Assembly: GCA_947427035.1 (NCBI GenBank)
Contig: CANEGK010000010.1
Span: 1 to 58,345, forward strand
DNA: 58,345 nt
From: an uncultured Clostridium sp.
GTDB taxonomy: Bacteria; Bacillota; Clostridia; Oscillospirales; Butyricicoccaceae
Reading direction: 5' to 3'
Each line of letters starts with the position of its first letter. The stretch's first letter is position 1. Positions 25,237 to 33,332 of this stretch are shown here, in pieces. The notes under the pieces are model-generated. The model was not told the origin of the DNA, ran no database searches, and was given only the letters and a program-made list of their open reading frames with translations. The position numbers and the translations under genes are program-made.

Positions 25237-25821
25237 TCAGCGAATATGCCTGTACTGCGTTCTGATTCTGTCAAAAAGCTTTTGCAGGCCGTTCCGCCTG
25301 TCTTCAGACAGGGGGACGCCGGCTATTGCCGCCGCGTTTTCCACTACCTGGGAAATTGTCATGCCATCGGTATGAATTTTATATCCGGCGATCTCTTCGT
25401 CAAACGCCCTGATGCACCGGTCGATTTGCCGGGCAGCCCAGGAATGACGGCCTTCGAGCCGCGAAGCGAGCCTTTTCAAAAGAGTTTCCTTCTGCGCATA
25501 TAAAATAATGTGCCGGACATCGTATACTTTCGAAAGCCGGCCGATGAGCTCGTCATAATACGCCGGATTGACGATGGTCATGGGGACGATAATATCGCCG
25601 GTATGGCGCTGCGCAATATAGTCAAGCATCTCGAAATTGAAGGTGCGCCACAAGGGGCAGTCCTGAAAATCTTCGGTACAAATGCCGGATGGGATATTTT
25701 TGCGGATGAAATACCCGCAGTTTTCGGGATCGTAAACATAGGAGCCCGGCAGCCTGCGCTGCAACTCATAGGCAGTCTGGGTTTTTCCCGAACCGAAAGC
25801 GCCGTTTATCCAGATAATCAT
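25237..25821 (-). CDS. TmrB-like ATP-binding protein (tunicamycin resistance family)
   Basis: 194 residues. The P-loop GAFGSGKTQTA starts at residue 7, after MIIWIN. The following YVYDPENCGYFIRK, DFQDCPLWRTFN and IIVPMTIVNPAYYDELIGRL match Bacillus TmrB in order. So does GRHSWAARQIDRC near 150. TmrB is thought to bind tunicamycin and keep it from the UDP-GlcNAc transferases. Here the family match is clear from memory, but resistance is only inferred. The start follows AAGGATG. It is divergent from the Lsa-type gene, so two antibiotic-related genes face away from each other. Confidence 0.75.
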   Translation of the reverse strand: MIIWINGAFGSGKTQTAYELQRRLPGSYVYDPENCGYFIRKNIPSGICTEDFQDCPLWRTFNFEMLDYIAQRHTGDIIVPMTIVNPAYYDELIGRLSKVYDVRHIILYAQKETLLKRLASRLEGRHSWAARQIDRCIRAFDEEIAGYKIHTDGMTISQVVENAAAIAGVPLSEDRRNGLQKLFDRIRTQYRHIR

Positions 25822-25887
25822 AACGCAGCATCCTTGTCAATCAGAGGTATGCATATTTTAGTATACGGGAGCCGATAAAGCAAGCGC

Positions 25888-25917
25888 TTGACAAAGCGGA
25901 GCAGGGCGGATTATAAT
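25888..25917 (+). promoter_or_regulatory. Promoter of the ABC-F resistance transcript
   Basis: Perfect TTGACA (25888-25893) and TATAAT (25912-25917), 18 bases apart, 30 bases before the leader peptide. Confidence 0.85.
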
Positions 25918-25946
25918 GTCAGTAAATATAACAAAGGAGTGGAAGA

Positions 25947-25967
25947 ATGCGCAAAATCTCTTGCTGA
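25947..25967 (+). CDS. Leader peptide MRKISC upstream of the ABC-F gene
   Basis: A six-codon ORF (MRKISC) with a good ribosome binding site (AAAGGAG). It sits between a consensus promoter and an attenuator hairpin, 190 bases ahead of an Lsa-type gene. ABC-F genes such as vmlR and lmo0919 are controlled by ribosome stalling on such short ORFs. The peptide's role here is inferred from that arrangement. Confidence 0.6.
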   Translation: MRKISC

Positions 25968-26097
25968 ATATCAATTGGCAGGAAAAGAAGGGCCGTTTGG
26001 CGGCCGCTTTGTTGTCCTGCCCTGCAAGAGAGCCGCATACTTCCCTGTCATAGCCTGATGTGTGGGCGCGCTGTCGGCGCGCTCTCCGTTGGCGCCC

Positions 26098-26131
26098 GGC
26101 TGCAGGAAAGGGGTTTCTTGCAGCCGTTTTT
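26098..26131 (+). terminator. Attenuator hairpin ahead of the ABC-F gene
   Basis: GGCTGCAGGAAA pairs with TTTCTTGCAGCC (12 pairs, one G-T), four-base loop, then GTTTTT. It ends about 30 bases before the ABC-F start. A GC-rich hairpin lies upstream (GCGCGC at 26066-26082) and the downstream GCAGGGCGCCC could pair alternatively, fitting transcription attenuation. Confidence 0.8.
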
Positions 26132-26160
26132 GTTGCAGGGCGCCCGGAGAGGAACTGAAT

Positions 26161-27639
26161 ATGTCACAAATTAATATATCCCATCTGACCTTTGCCTATG
26201 ACGGCAGCTATGACAATGTTTTTGAAGATTTGTCGCTTCAGCTCGACACAGAGTGGCGCCTGGGCCTGGTCGGACGTAACGGCCGGGGAAAAACCACATT
26301 GCTGCGGCTGCTCATGGGGCAGTATGAATACCGGGGCGACATTTTCTGCCCGGCCGAGTGCCGTTATTTTCCCGTCGAGGTGCGCGGCGACGGTTTGCCG
26401 GCGCTGGAGGCAGCGCGTCAGGCAGAGCCGGGGCTGGAGCAGTGGCGGCTGGAACGCGATTTGAACGATCTGCGGCTCGACCCCGGCGTGCTCGAACGGC
26501 CGTGGGGCACGCTGAGCAGCGGCGAGCGCACCAAAATTCTGCTGGCCGCCCTCTTTCAGCAGGAAGGCAGTTTTCCGCTCATCGACGAGCCGACCAACCA
26601 CCTGGACGCCGAAGGGCGGCGGGCGGCGGCGCAATACCTGCGCGGGCAGCGCGGCTTCATTCTGGTTTCGCACGACCGCGCCTTTCTGGACGGCTGCGTC
26701 ACCCATATTCTGGCCGTCAACCGCGCGGGGGTCGAAGTCCAGCAGGGGAACTTTTCCTCGTGGTGGGAAAACCGGCGGCGGCAGGATGCCTTTGAGCAGG
26801 CGGAAAACGAGCGATTACAAAGCGACGTGCGCCGACTCAGCGAAGCAGCGCGCCGCGCGGGCGGCTGGTCAGATAAAGTGGAAAAAAGCAAAAAAGGGCA
26901 GCGCATTGCGGGCCTGCGGCCCGATCGCGGGGCCATCGGGCATAAGGCCGCAAAAATGATGAAACGTGCCAAGGCCATTGAAGCGCGGCGCGAGGATGCG
27001 GCCGAACAGGCGCGGTCGCTGCTCAAAAATGTCGAACAGGCGGACGCGCTCAAGCTATCGCCCCAGCGCTGGCGCCAGAACCGCTTGCTGGAAGCGCGGG
27101 ATTTAGCCCTTTATTACAATGGACGCAGGGTGTGCGGCAATCTGTCCTTTGAACTGGCACAGGGGGAACGTGTCGCGGTGCGCGGGCCCAATGGCAGCGG
27201 CAAGTCGACGCTGCTCAGACTGTGTCTGGGGCAGGGCATCGAACACACCGGGCGTTTTGAATGCGGTCAGGGGATGGTTATCTCCTATGTCCCGCAGGAC
27301 GCCGGTTTTCTGCGCGGCAGCCTGCGGGATTTCGCGGTGCAAAATAACGTGGATGAAAGCCTTTTCAAAGCGTTGCTGCGCAAGCTTGGGTTTGAGCGCA
27401 CGCAGTTGGAAAAGGATATGCAGAGCCTGTCAGCCGGGCAGCGGAAAAAGGTGTTGCTGGCCCGCAGCCTGTGTGAAAAGGCGCATTTGTATATCTGGGA
27501 CGAACCGCTCAACTATATTGACGTTTTTTCAAGGATGCAGCTGGAGCAGCTGCTGCTCGAACACAAACCGACGCTGCTCTTTGTCGAGCACGACGCCGCT
27601 TTCTGTGAAAAAGTGGCGACCGGCAGCATAGAGCTGTAG
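26161..27639 (+). CDS. ABC-F ribosome protection protein, Lsa type
   Basis: 492 residues, two ATPase domains and no membrane segments. Domain 1 has GRNGRGKTTLL, LSSGERTKI and LIDEPTNHLD. Domain 2 has GPNGSGKSTLL, LSAGQRKKV and IWDEPLNYID, with the second Walker B ending in N-Y-I-D. The linker between them (around residues 235-320, rich in K and R) is the part that reaches the ribosome's peptidyl-transferase centre. The start (MSQINISHLTFAYDG) and FEDLSLQLDT resemble Lsa-family proteins, which give lincosamide, streptogramin A and pleuromutilin resistance. Start follows GGAGAGGAA. The spectrum is inferred. Confidence 0.85.
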   Translation: MSQINISHLTFAYDGSYDNVFEDLSLQLDTEWRLGLVGRNGRGKTTLLRLLMGQYEYRGDIFCPAECRYFPVEVRGDGLPALEAARQAEPGLEQWRLERDLNDLRLDPGVLERPWGTLSSGERTKILLAALFQQEGSFPLIDEPTNHLDAEGRRAAAQYLRGQRGFILVSHDRAFLDGCVTHILAVNRAGVEVQQGNFSSWWENRRRQDAFEQAENERLQSDVRRLSEAARRAGGWSDKVEKSKKGQRIAGLRPDRGAIGHKAAKMMKRAKAIEARREDAAEQARSLLKNVEQADALKLSPQRWRQNRLLEARDLALYYNGRRVCGNLSFELAQGERVAVRGPNGSGKSTLLRLCLGQGIEHTGRFECGQGMVISYVPQDAGFLRGSLRDFAVQNNVDESLFKALLRKLGFERTQLEKDMQSLSAGQRKKVLLARSLCEKAHLYIWDEPLNYIDVFSRMQLEQLLLEHKPTLLFVEHDAAFCEKVATGSIEL

Positions 27640-27650
27640 GGTGACAGACT

Positions 27651-27678
27651 AAAAACAGCCGCCCCAATGGGGCGGCTG
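27651..27678 (-). terminator. Terminator between converging genes
   Basis: CAGCCGCCCC-AAT(T)-GGGGCGGCTG perfect 10-base-pair stem; five T's follow on the minus strand. It ends the 27696 gene and may stop the ABC-F transcript too. Confidence 0.8.
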
Positions 27679-27695
27679 AAATGCTTCGTGCAAAA

Positions 27696-28148
27696 TCAGT
27701 TCTGGTCGGCGGGAGCCTCTTCGCCGGCGTCCGCAGGTTCGGGCGACGGACTCCCTTTGGCGGCGGCTTCGGCCTCTTCTTCGGCCACCTTGCGCTGGCA
27801 GTCGTTGAACAGGGCGTAAAACTCCTTGCGGTTCATCTCTTCGACATGGTAGTCGGTCTGTATGTTTTCCGGGTTGACGAACAGGTTCCAGCGCTGAATG
27901 AGCATGGCGTTAAGCTCGGCCGTCTGCTTGGAAGAGGCGCTGCGGAAGACCAACATGCCGTCGCCTTCCTTGAGGACACAGGGAAAACAGTGCAGCTTGC
28001 CGAACTGGCTGGCTTCCAGCCACAGAAGGGTGATATCCTCGCTGCAATGCTGGGCGCGATAATGCTTCTGCTCGGCCGACTGTCCCAGAAAAAAGGTTTT
28101 TAGGCTTTTTTTTCTTTTGTTGACCAAAGGAACGGTAAAATATTTCAT
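27696..28148 (-). CDS. Hypothetical cytoplasmic protein
   Basis: About 150 residues from the ATG at 28148, chosen because GGAAG precedes it; the earlier in-frame start lacks a ribosome binding site. The N-terminus is basic (MKYFTVPLVNKRKKSLKTFF), the middle folds like a small alpha/beta domain, and the C-terminus is low-complexity, rich in Ala, Glu and Pro. I do not recognise the family. No membrane segments or catalytic motif can be seen. It stands alone between a terminator and the divergent transporter gene. Confidence 0.6.
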   Translation of the reverse strand: MKYFTVPLVNKRKKSLKTFFLGQSAEQKHYRAQHCSEDITLLWLEASQFGKLHCFPCVLKEGDGMLVFRSASSKQTAELNAMLIQRWNLFVNPENIQTDYHVEEMNRKEFYALFNDCQRKVAEEEAEAAAKGSPSPEPADAGEEAPADQN

Positions 28149-28263
28149 TTTGCAACTTCCTTTCGGGCGGAAAACGCCAAAATCGGACATGCCGATATAG
28201 ATATATTTTAGCGCCAAACGGCTGAAAAGTAAAGGGCAAAAATTTGCCCGTGAAAAAGCGCGA

Positions 28264-28292
28264 TTGACTTGTGCGCCGCCATATCATACAAT
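28264..28292 (+). promoter_or_regulatory. Promoter of the TSUP transporter gene
   Basis: TTGACT (28264-28269) and TACAAT (28287-28292), 17 bases apart. Confidence 0.75.
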
Positions 28293-28326
28293 GATGAAGG
28301 GCCTGTTCGCCCACGGGAGGTTTTTT

Positions 28327-29046
28327 ATGCATTGGTTTCTGCTGTTTGCCATTTCATTTTTCAGCGCTACGGTGCAGACGGTGACCGGCTTTGGCTACGG
28401 CATCATTGTCATGTCGCTTTTTCCGTTTTTTTTGCCCATGCAGCAGGCGCTGGCCATCTCGACGGTCATGTCCCTGTGCCTGAATATCGCCATTTTGTCG
28501 CGCCGCTGGCGCAGCATACAGTACAAGCAGGTGTGGCTGCCTGTTCTGTGCGCATCCTTTGGCGCTTTTGCCGGAATGGCGCTGATAGCCGAACACCCGT
28601 CGCCCGTTTACAAGCGTGTGCTCGGCGTGTTTCTGATGCTGCTGGCCGTGTGGTTTGTCTGGCTGAAGGATCGCGTCAGGCTGCGGCCGACCCTTTTGTC
28701 ATCGGCTGCTGTCGGAACAGTGGCCGGCGCGTGCGGCGGGCTTTTTTCCATCAGCGGGCCGCCTATGGTGCTCTATTATGTCGCCGTTTTGGACGATGTT
28801 GAGCAGTACATGGCGACGACGCAGTGCTTCTTTTTGCTTAATAACATTGTGCTTATTGTGCTGCGCAACGCGCTGGGCCTGTGGCCGTCCGGCATCGGGG
28901 CCGGGTGCCTGGCCGCGCTGGGCGGGCTGCTGTGCGGCTATTTTCTGGGCGGCGCCATTTTCCGCCGCGTGGATCAAAAGCACCTGCGGCAGCTTGTCTA
29001 TGTCATCATGGCGCTTTCGGGACTGTCCATTGCGCTCGGTCTGTGA
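28327..29046 (+). CDS. TSUP / TauE-SafE family membrane transporter
   Basis: 239 residues with seven or eight hydrophobic helices. The N-terminal FFSATVQTVTGFGYGIIV and the repeat-like GACGGLFSISGPPMVLYY are the family's two GxG/GPP motifs. TSUP proteins export sulfite, sulfoacetate or related anions; some import organic sulfur compounds. The substrate here is unknown. The start ATG follows GGGAGG and a strong promoter lies 60 bases upstream. It is a single-gene transcript. Confidence 0.85.
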   Translation: MHWFLLFAISFFSATVQTVTGFGYGIIVMSLFPFFLPMQQALAISTVMSLCLNIAILSRRWRSIQYKQVWLPVLCASFGAFAGMALIAEHPSPVYKRVLGVFLMLLAVWFVWLKDRVRLRPTLLSSAAVGTVAGACGGLFSISGPPMVLYYVAVLDDVEQYMATTQCFFLLNNIVLIVLRNALGLWPSGIGAGCLAALGGLLCGYFLGGAIFRRVDQKHLRQLVYVIMALSGLSIALGL

Positions 29047-29098
29047 CGCCCTGGCGGCAGGGGAAGAAAAGCTGCCCGGGGCGGAAATCCAAAACAGA

Positions 29099-29137
29099 AA
29101 AAGGCACGGCAAACCGGTTGGTCTGCCGTGCCCTTTC
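29099..29137. terminator. Bidirectional terminator
   Basis: GGCACGGCA (29103-29111) pairs with TGCCGTGCC (29124-29132). The minus strand continues with TTTTT and the plus strand with CTTTC, so it serves the transporter gene and abrB. Confidence 0.8.
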
Positions 29138-29189
29138 TTGTTCAGGGGCGATTTGTTTTGCGCATGTTCGCCGTTGCGGCTGAATACAG

Positions 29190-29429
29190 TTACAGGGAAA
29201 GCTCCTTGCGGCAGTTTTCACAGATGTTGCGGTTTTTGAAATTGGTCACCTTTTTGGTGCTGCCGCAAAACACACATTCCTGCTCGTATTTTTTGAGAAT
29301 GATCGAATTGCCGTCAACATAAATTTCCATGGGATCGCGCACGTCGATATGCATGGTGCGCCGAATTTCTATGGGCAGAACAATGCGGCCCAGTTCGTCA
29401 ATTTTTCTTACAATACCGGTCGATTTCAT
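29190..29429 (-). CDS. AbrB/SpoVT-family transcriptional regulator
   Basis: 79 residues. The N-terminal swapped-hairpin DNA-binding domain is clear: MKSTGIVRKIDELGRIVLPI, then EIRRTMHIDVRDPMEIYVDG. The C-terminus holds a zinc-ribbon-like set of four cysteines (CVFCG near 52 and CENC near 70), seen in Clostridial AbrB proteins. Such proteins act as transition-state regulators and may autoregulate. The start follows GGAGGAACC, and a consensus promoter lies about 60 bases upstream. Confidence 0.88.
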   Translation of the reverse strand: MKSTGIVRKIDELGRIVLPIEIRRTMHIDVRDPMEIYVDGNSIILKKYEQECVFCGSTKKVTNFKNRNICENCRKELSL

Positions 29430-29486
29430 ATGCGGTTCCTCCTAAAACACAAAAACAAATGGTAAATCCTGTCGGACAGTAATATT

Positions 29487-29515
29487 ATTTTACCTTTTTT
29501 GTAATAAAATGTCAA
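29487..29515 (-). promoter_or_regulatory. abrB promoter
   Basis: Minus-strand TTGACA (29510-29515) and TAAAAT (29487-29492), 17 bases apart, in A+T-rich DNA. Confidence 0.8.
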
Positions 29516-29622
29516 CCCCAGATATTGTTAAAATCGGATGAATTTTACTGGAAAATTTTATAGAAAATATTTACCGAAAAAATACAAAATTGCGGACATC
29601 CGGCGCAAAGGGGGAAAAGGAC

Positions 29623-30210
29623 ATGCTGATGTCGAAGGTGCTGGGCGTCATGCTGCTGCTCGCCGTTGTTTTCGGGGCGATGACAGGGCGTATGCCCGAG
29701 GTTTCGCTGGCTGCCGTATCGGGCGCGCAGCAGGCGGTCGAGCTGCTTTTGTCCATAGCGGGAACCATTTGTCTGTGGTCGGCGCTGATGGAGGTCATGA
29801 ACCGTTCGGGGCTGGCGGCGCGCATTGCATCCCTGCTCCGGCCGCTCATTGTACTGCTGTTCGGAAAATACGGGCGCGACGAGCAGGCAGCCGAGGCCAT
29901 TTCGCAGAACATGGCGGCCAACCTGCTGGGGCTGGGCTCGGCGGCGACGCCGGCCGGGCTGCGGGCGGCGCGCCGGCTCGACGAGCTGGCAAAGCGCGAC
30001 GGGGTGCCGCCCGACAACGTTTTGCTGCTCATCATCATCAACACGGCGTCGGTGCAGCTGCTGCCGACGACGGTGGCCGCCGTGCGCGCCACTTACGGCA
30101 GCCAAAGCCCCTATGATATTCTGCCGGCCGTGTGGCTGGCCAGCATTGTTTCGGTGGCCGTCGGCATTTTCATGGCAAAAACGCTCAAAAGGGTCTGGAG
30201 GGACAAATGA
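29623..30210 (+). CDS. spmA: Spore maturation protein A
   Basis: About 195 residues with four or five membrane helices. ANLLGLGSAATPAGLRAA and LIIINTASVQLLPTTVAAVR are the gate-like motifs of the nucleoside-recognition (Gate) domain found in SpmA. SpmA and SpmB help dehydrate the spore core. The ATG at 29623 follows GGGGGAAAAGG; a second ATG six bases on is possible. Its stop overlaps the spmB start (ATGA), so both are coupled. This pair marks the genome as that of a likely spore former. Confidence 0.9.
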   Translation: MLMSKVLGVMLLLAVVFGAMTGRMPEVSLAAVSGAQQAVELLLSIAGTICLWSALMEVMNRSGLAARIASLLRPLIVLLFGKYGRDEQAAEAISQNMAANLLGLGSAATPAGLRAARRLDELAKRDGVPPDNVLLLIIINTASVQLLPTTVAAVRATYGSQSPYDILPAVWLASIVSVAVGIFMAKTLKRVWRDK

Positions 30211-30722
30211 CCGATTACATTGTGCCGTGCCTGATATTTTTCATCCTGGCGCACGGCGTCGCTACCGGCACCAATGTTTACAGCGCGCTGATGGAGGGCG
30301 CCAAGCAGGGGCTTTTGGTGGTGCGCGATATCTTTCCGCCCGTGCTCATCATGCTGACCGTCATCGCTATGGTGCGCGCGTCAGGCGCCATCGATCTCAT
30401 ATCCAACTCGCTGGCGCCGGTCGTCGCGCCGCTCGGCGTGCCGCCGGAGTGTCTGCCGCTGGCGCTGCTGCGTCCCTTTTCGGGGGGCGGCGCGCTGTCG
30501 GTCGGCAGCGAGGTCATCGCCCGGTCAGGGCCGGACAGCCTGGCGGGGCGCATCGCCGCCGTTATGCTCGGTTCGAGCGAGACCAGCTTTTACACCATCG
30601 CCGTCTATTCGGCTTATATCAAAATGAAAAACACGCGCTACATCGTCCCGGCGGCGCTGAGCGCCGATCTGGCCGCCTTCGTCGCCTCGTCGATCGCCGT
30701 GCGGGTTTTGCTGGGGGCGTGA
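30207..30722 (+). CDS. spmB: Spore maturation protein B
   Basis: 171 residues, membrane protein with the Gate domain. GVATGTNVYSALMEGAKQGL near the N-terminus and LRPFSGGGALSVGSEVIA then SSETSFYTIAVYSAYI are typical of SpmB. It acts with SpmA in spore core dehydration. The start overlaps the spmA stop by four bases. In Bacillus the pair follows dacB; here no DacB gene is adjacent. The gene ends 14 bases before the converging rsmI. Confidence 0.92.
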   Translation: MTDYIVPCLIFFILAHGVATGTNVYSALMEGAKQGLLVVRDIFPPVLIMLTVIAMVRASGAIDLISNSLAPVVAPLGVPPECLPLALLRPFSGGGALSVGSEVIARSGPDSLAGRIAAVMLGSSETSFYTIAVYSAYIKMKNTRYIVPAALSADLAAFVASSIAVRVLLGA

Positions 30723-30736
30723 CGCCGCGCCGGCGA

Positions 30737-31603
30737 TTACCGGTCGGCTTCCGGCTCGCCGCCGCGGCCGTAAAGCCGCAGGGCCTTTTGGTACAGCGCG
30801 TTTTTGGGCAGGCCGTAGCGCGACGAGACCCGGCGCACGGCCGCCATCAGCCCGCAGTGCTCGGCAAACAGGATGCCGCCGATTTCGGCCATCAGCTCTT
30901 CTTCATCCGGGCCCGTACTTTCTGTTGGCTGCGGCGCGCCCGCCACGACCAGTACAAACTCGCCCCGGGGCGGCGTTTCGGTGTACTGGGCGACGGCCTG
31001 TGCAAGGGTGGTGCGCACGACCTCTTCATGCAGCTTGGTGATTTCGCGGCACAGCGCGACGGGGCGGTCGCCCAGCGTCTCGAGCAAATCAGAAAGGGTG
31101 CGCAGCAGCTTGTGCGGCGCTTCGTAAAACACCATGGTACGCTTTTCCGTCCGCAGCTCTTCCAAATGCTCGCGGCGGCTCTTTTTGCTGGTCGACAAAA
31201 AACCCTCGAAGGTAAAGCGGCCGCAGTCCATACCCGAAATGGACAAGGCGGCGACGGCGGCGCAGCAGCCGGGGACAGAGACAACCTCGATGCCCCGCTC
31301 GGCGCAGATGGCGACCAGATCGGTTCCCGGGTCGGAAACGGCCGGCGTGCCGGCGTCGGTGATGAGGGCGCAGCTTTCACCCGCTTCCATGCGGCGGGCC
31401 AGAAGCTCGCCCTTTTGCCGCCGGTTGTGCTCGAAATAGCTGATCTGCGGTTTTTTGATGTCAAAATGATTGAGCAGTTTGGCCCCTACACGCGTATCCT
31501 CGGCGGCAATGAAGTCGACGCTGCGCAGCGTTTCGAGCGCGCGGGGCGAAAAATCCCCCAGGTTGCCGATGGGGGTGGAGACGACATAGAGCTTTCCGGG
31601 CAT
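30737..31603 (-). CDS. rsmI: 16S rRNA (cytidine-1402 2'-O) methyltransferase
   Basis: 288 residues, the usual size. The N-terminal LYVVSTPIGNLGDFSPRAL and AAEDTRVGAKLLNHF, then LITDAGTPAVSDPG near residue 75, are hallmarks of RsmI (tetrapyrrole-methylase fold). It methylates C1402 in the ribosomal P site. It follows a tRNA methyltransferase gene by 12 bases, as is common in Firmicutes, and starts after AGGAG. The C-terminal extension (about residues 235-288) is Glu- and Arg-rich. Confidence 0.93.
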   Translation of the reverse strand: MPGKLYVVSTPIGNLGDFSPRALETLRSVDFIAAEDTRVGAKLLNHFDIKKPQISYFEHNRRQKGELLARRMEAGESCALITDAGTPAVSDPGTDLVAICAERGIEVVSVPGCCAAVAALSISGMDCGRFTFEGFLSTSKKSRREHLEELRTEKRTMVFYEAPHKLLRTLSDLLETLGDRPVALCREITKLHEEVVRTTLAQAVAQYTETPPRGEFVLVVAGAPQPTESTGPDEEELMAEIGGILFAEHCGLMAAVRRVSSRYGLPKNALYQKALRLYGRGGEPEADR

Positions 31604-31615
31604 GGCGGCATTCTC

Positions 31616-32347
31616 CTAACGATACATTTCAAGGATTTCGGGCGTGTGCTCGCCCGACGCGTCGCGGACAAAGAGCGGGGGAAGGACGGCGAGTGACCGG
31701 CCGCCCCCCTTGCGCGCTTCCAAAAGGGCCAGGCTGGCTTCGTGGCCGGGCTGGTGGTGGACAAGCCGCAGGCGCTTGGGCTCGAGCCGGTGGGCGAGCA
31801 GCGCGGCAAAGAGCGCGGCCAGCCTGTCGGGGCGGTAGCACAGAAAAAAGCGTCCGCCCCAGCGCAGCGCCCGGCCGGCGGCGGCACACAGCTCGTCGGG
31901 CGAGCAGCCGCCGCTGCGCGCGTTGGCCAGCGCGTCATTCCGGGCGGCGGCGCCCCGCGCCGGGTCAAAATAAGGCGGATTGGACAGGCACAGGTCATAG
32001 CGCCCGCACAAATCGGCAGGCAGCGCGCGCAAATCGGCGCACAGAATGCGGCCGCGCCCGGCAAAGCCGGCGCGTTCGTAGTTGGCGCGCGCCCGCTCAG
32101 CCGCCGGCGCGCCCAGCTCGACGCCGTCGACGCGCAAATCCGGGCAGCGGGCCAGCAGCATCAGGCCCAAAGCGCCCTGCCCCGCGCCCAAATCGAGGGC
32201 CAGTTCCCCCTTTTTGGGGCGGGCAAAAGCGGCCAGCAGCACAGAATCCTGCGTCAGGGGAAAAAGATCGTCCTGCTGCACCATATCGATATTTCCGGGC
32301 AGAGGGATGGTTTGTTCCAGGAAAATCCCACCTTTGCGTGTTGTCAA
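31616..32347 (-). CDS. tRNA1(Val) adenine-37 N6-methyltransferase-like protein (TrmN6/YfiC)
   Basis: A Rossmann-type methyltransferase of about 243 residues. LDLGAGQGALGLMLLAR is the SAM-binding motif I, and LSNPPYFDP is the NPPY motif of N6-adenine methylases. QDDLFPLTQDSVLLAAFA near residue 25 is typical of the YfiC group that modifies tRNA. The TTG at 32347 is the longest start; a shorter TTG/CTG start a few codons inside is possible. It is the first gene of an operon with rsmI and has a consensus promoter. Confidence 0.82.
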   Translation of the reverse strand: MTTRKGGIFLEQTIPLPGNIDMVQQDDLFPLTQDSVLLAAFARPKKGELALDLGAGQGALGLMLLARCPDLRVDGVELGAPAAERARANYERAGFAGRGRILCADLRALPADLCGRYDLCLSNPPYFDPARGAAARNDALANARSGGCSPDELCAAAGRALRWGGRFFLCYRPDRLAALFAALLAHRLEPKRLRLVHHQPGHEASLALLEARKGGGRSLAVLPPLFVRDASGEHTPEILEMYR

Positions 32348-32376
32348 AAAATGCGGAAGCAGCCGCGATTGAAAAG

Positions 32377-32405
32377 ATTATAGCATAATTGCCGCGCGCT
32401 TGCAA
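32377..32405 (-). promoter_or_regulatory. Promoter of the methyltransferase-rsmI operon
   Basis: Minus-strand TTGCAA (32400-32405) and TATAAT (32377-32382), 17 bases apart, with an extended -10 TGC. Confidence 0.75.
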
Positions 32406-32441
32406 AAAATAGGAAAAACACAAGCAAAGGGAGAATCGGTT

Positions 32442-33134
32442 ATGCAAAAGAGACAGCGGGCGGCCGCGCAGATCCTGGCGCTGTGCAGCGTCTGCATCAT
32501 CGCGGCCATGCTGCTGGGGCATTTTTCCCAGGCTTCAGCCGCCGTCTACCGCCAGGGTTCGAGCGGCCAGCAGGTGCGGACCATTCAGCAGAAGCTGAAA
32601 AACTGGGGCTATTACAGCGGCGAGGTCGACGGGATCTTCGGCAGCCAGACGACGGCGGCCGTCAAATACTTTCAGCGCAAAAACGGACTGACGGTCGACG
32701 GCATTGTCGGCGCCGCGACGCTCAAGGCGCTGGGAATGCAAAGCTCGTCCTCTTCGTCGGGGAGCGGGGCGTCGGCCGGGCGCGACAACGACCTGTACCT
32801 GCTGGCGCGCATGATTTCGGCCGAAGCGCGCGGCGAGCCGTATACAGGGCAGGTGGCCGTCGGGGCGGTCATTTTAAACCGTGTCAAGCACCCGTCCTTC
32901 CCCAACACAATCTCCGGCGTCATCTACCAGCCCGGGGCCTTTTCCGCGCTGAACGACGGGCAGTATAACCAGCCCATCGCCGACAGCGCGCGCCGTGCCG
33001 CGCAGGACGCCATGAACGGCTGGGACCCGTCGGGCGGCGCCATTTACTATTATAATCCGGCCAAAACAACCAACAAATGGATCTGGTCGCGCCCCGTCAT
33101 CGCCACCATCGGCAACCATGTGTTTGCAAAATAA
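32442..33134 (+). CDS. sleB: Spore cortex-lytic enzyme, SleB-like
   Basis: 230 residues. A signal peptide (AQILALCSVCIIAAMLLGHF) comes first. A PG_binding_1 domain spans about 35-100 (GSSGQQVRTIQQKLKNWGYY, DGIFGSQTTAAVKYFQ). After a serine-rich linker the Hydrolase_2 domain has MISAEARGEPYTGQVAVGAV with the probable catalytic glutamate, and NRVKHPSFPNTISGVIYQ. This is the architecture of SleB, which degrades cortex during germination, though similar vegetative enzymes exist. No YpeB partner gene follows. Start ATG after GGGAG. Confidence 0.85.
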   Translation: MQKRQRAAAQILALCSVCIIAAMLLGHFSQASAAVYRQGSSGQQVRTIQQKLKNWGYYSGEVDGIFGSQTTAAVKYFQRKNGLTVDGIVGAATLKALGMQSSSSSSGSGASAGRDNDLYLLARMISAEARGEPYTGQVAVGAVILNRVKHPSFPNTISGVIYQPGAFSALNDGQYNQPIADSARRAAQDAMNGWDPSGGAIYYYNPAKTTNKWIWSRPVIATIGNHVFAK

Positions 33135-33155
33135 GATACGGCCGCCGCAAAGCAG

Positions 33156-33187
33156 TAAGGGAGAGCAGGCTCTCCCTTATCTTTTTG
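33156..33187 (+). terminator. Intrinsic terminator of sleB
   Basis: TAAGGGAGAG-CAGG-CTCTCCCTTA perfect 10-base-pair stem followed by TCTTTTTG. Confidence 0.9.
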
Positions 33188-33209
33188 TTCACATTACGGT
33201 AACTATTCC

Positions 33210-33238
33210 TTGACATTATATACAAACCGAGCTAAAAT
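33210..33238 (+). promoter_or_regulatory. rny promoter
   Basis: TTGACA (33210-33215) and TAAAAT (33233-33238), 17 bases apart, about 95 bases before the start codon. Confidence 0.85.
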
Positions 33239-33332
33239 TAATTAAGATAATATAGAGTTTTGTGCGGTTTGCCCGCCCACGGGCCGCACTGCTGTTATCG
33301 TCATATTTTACATGATATAAGGAGGTTACAGC

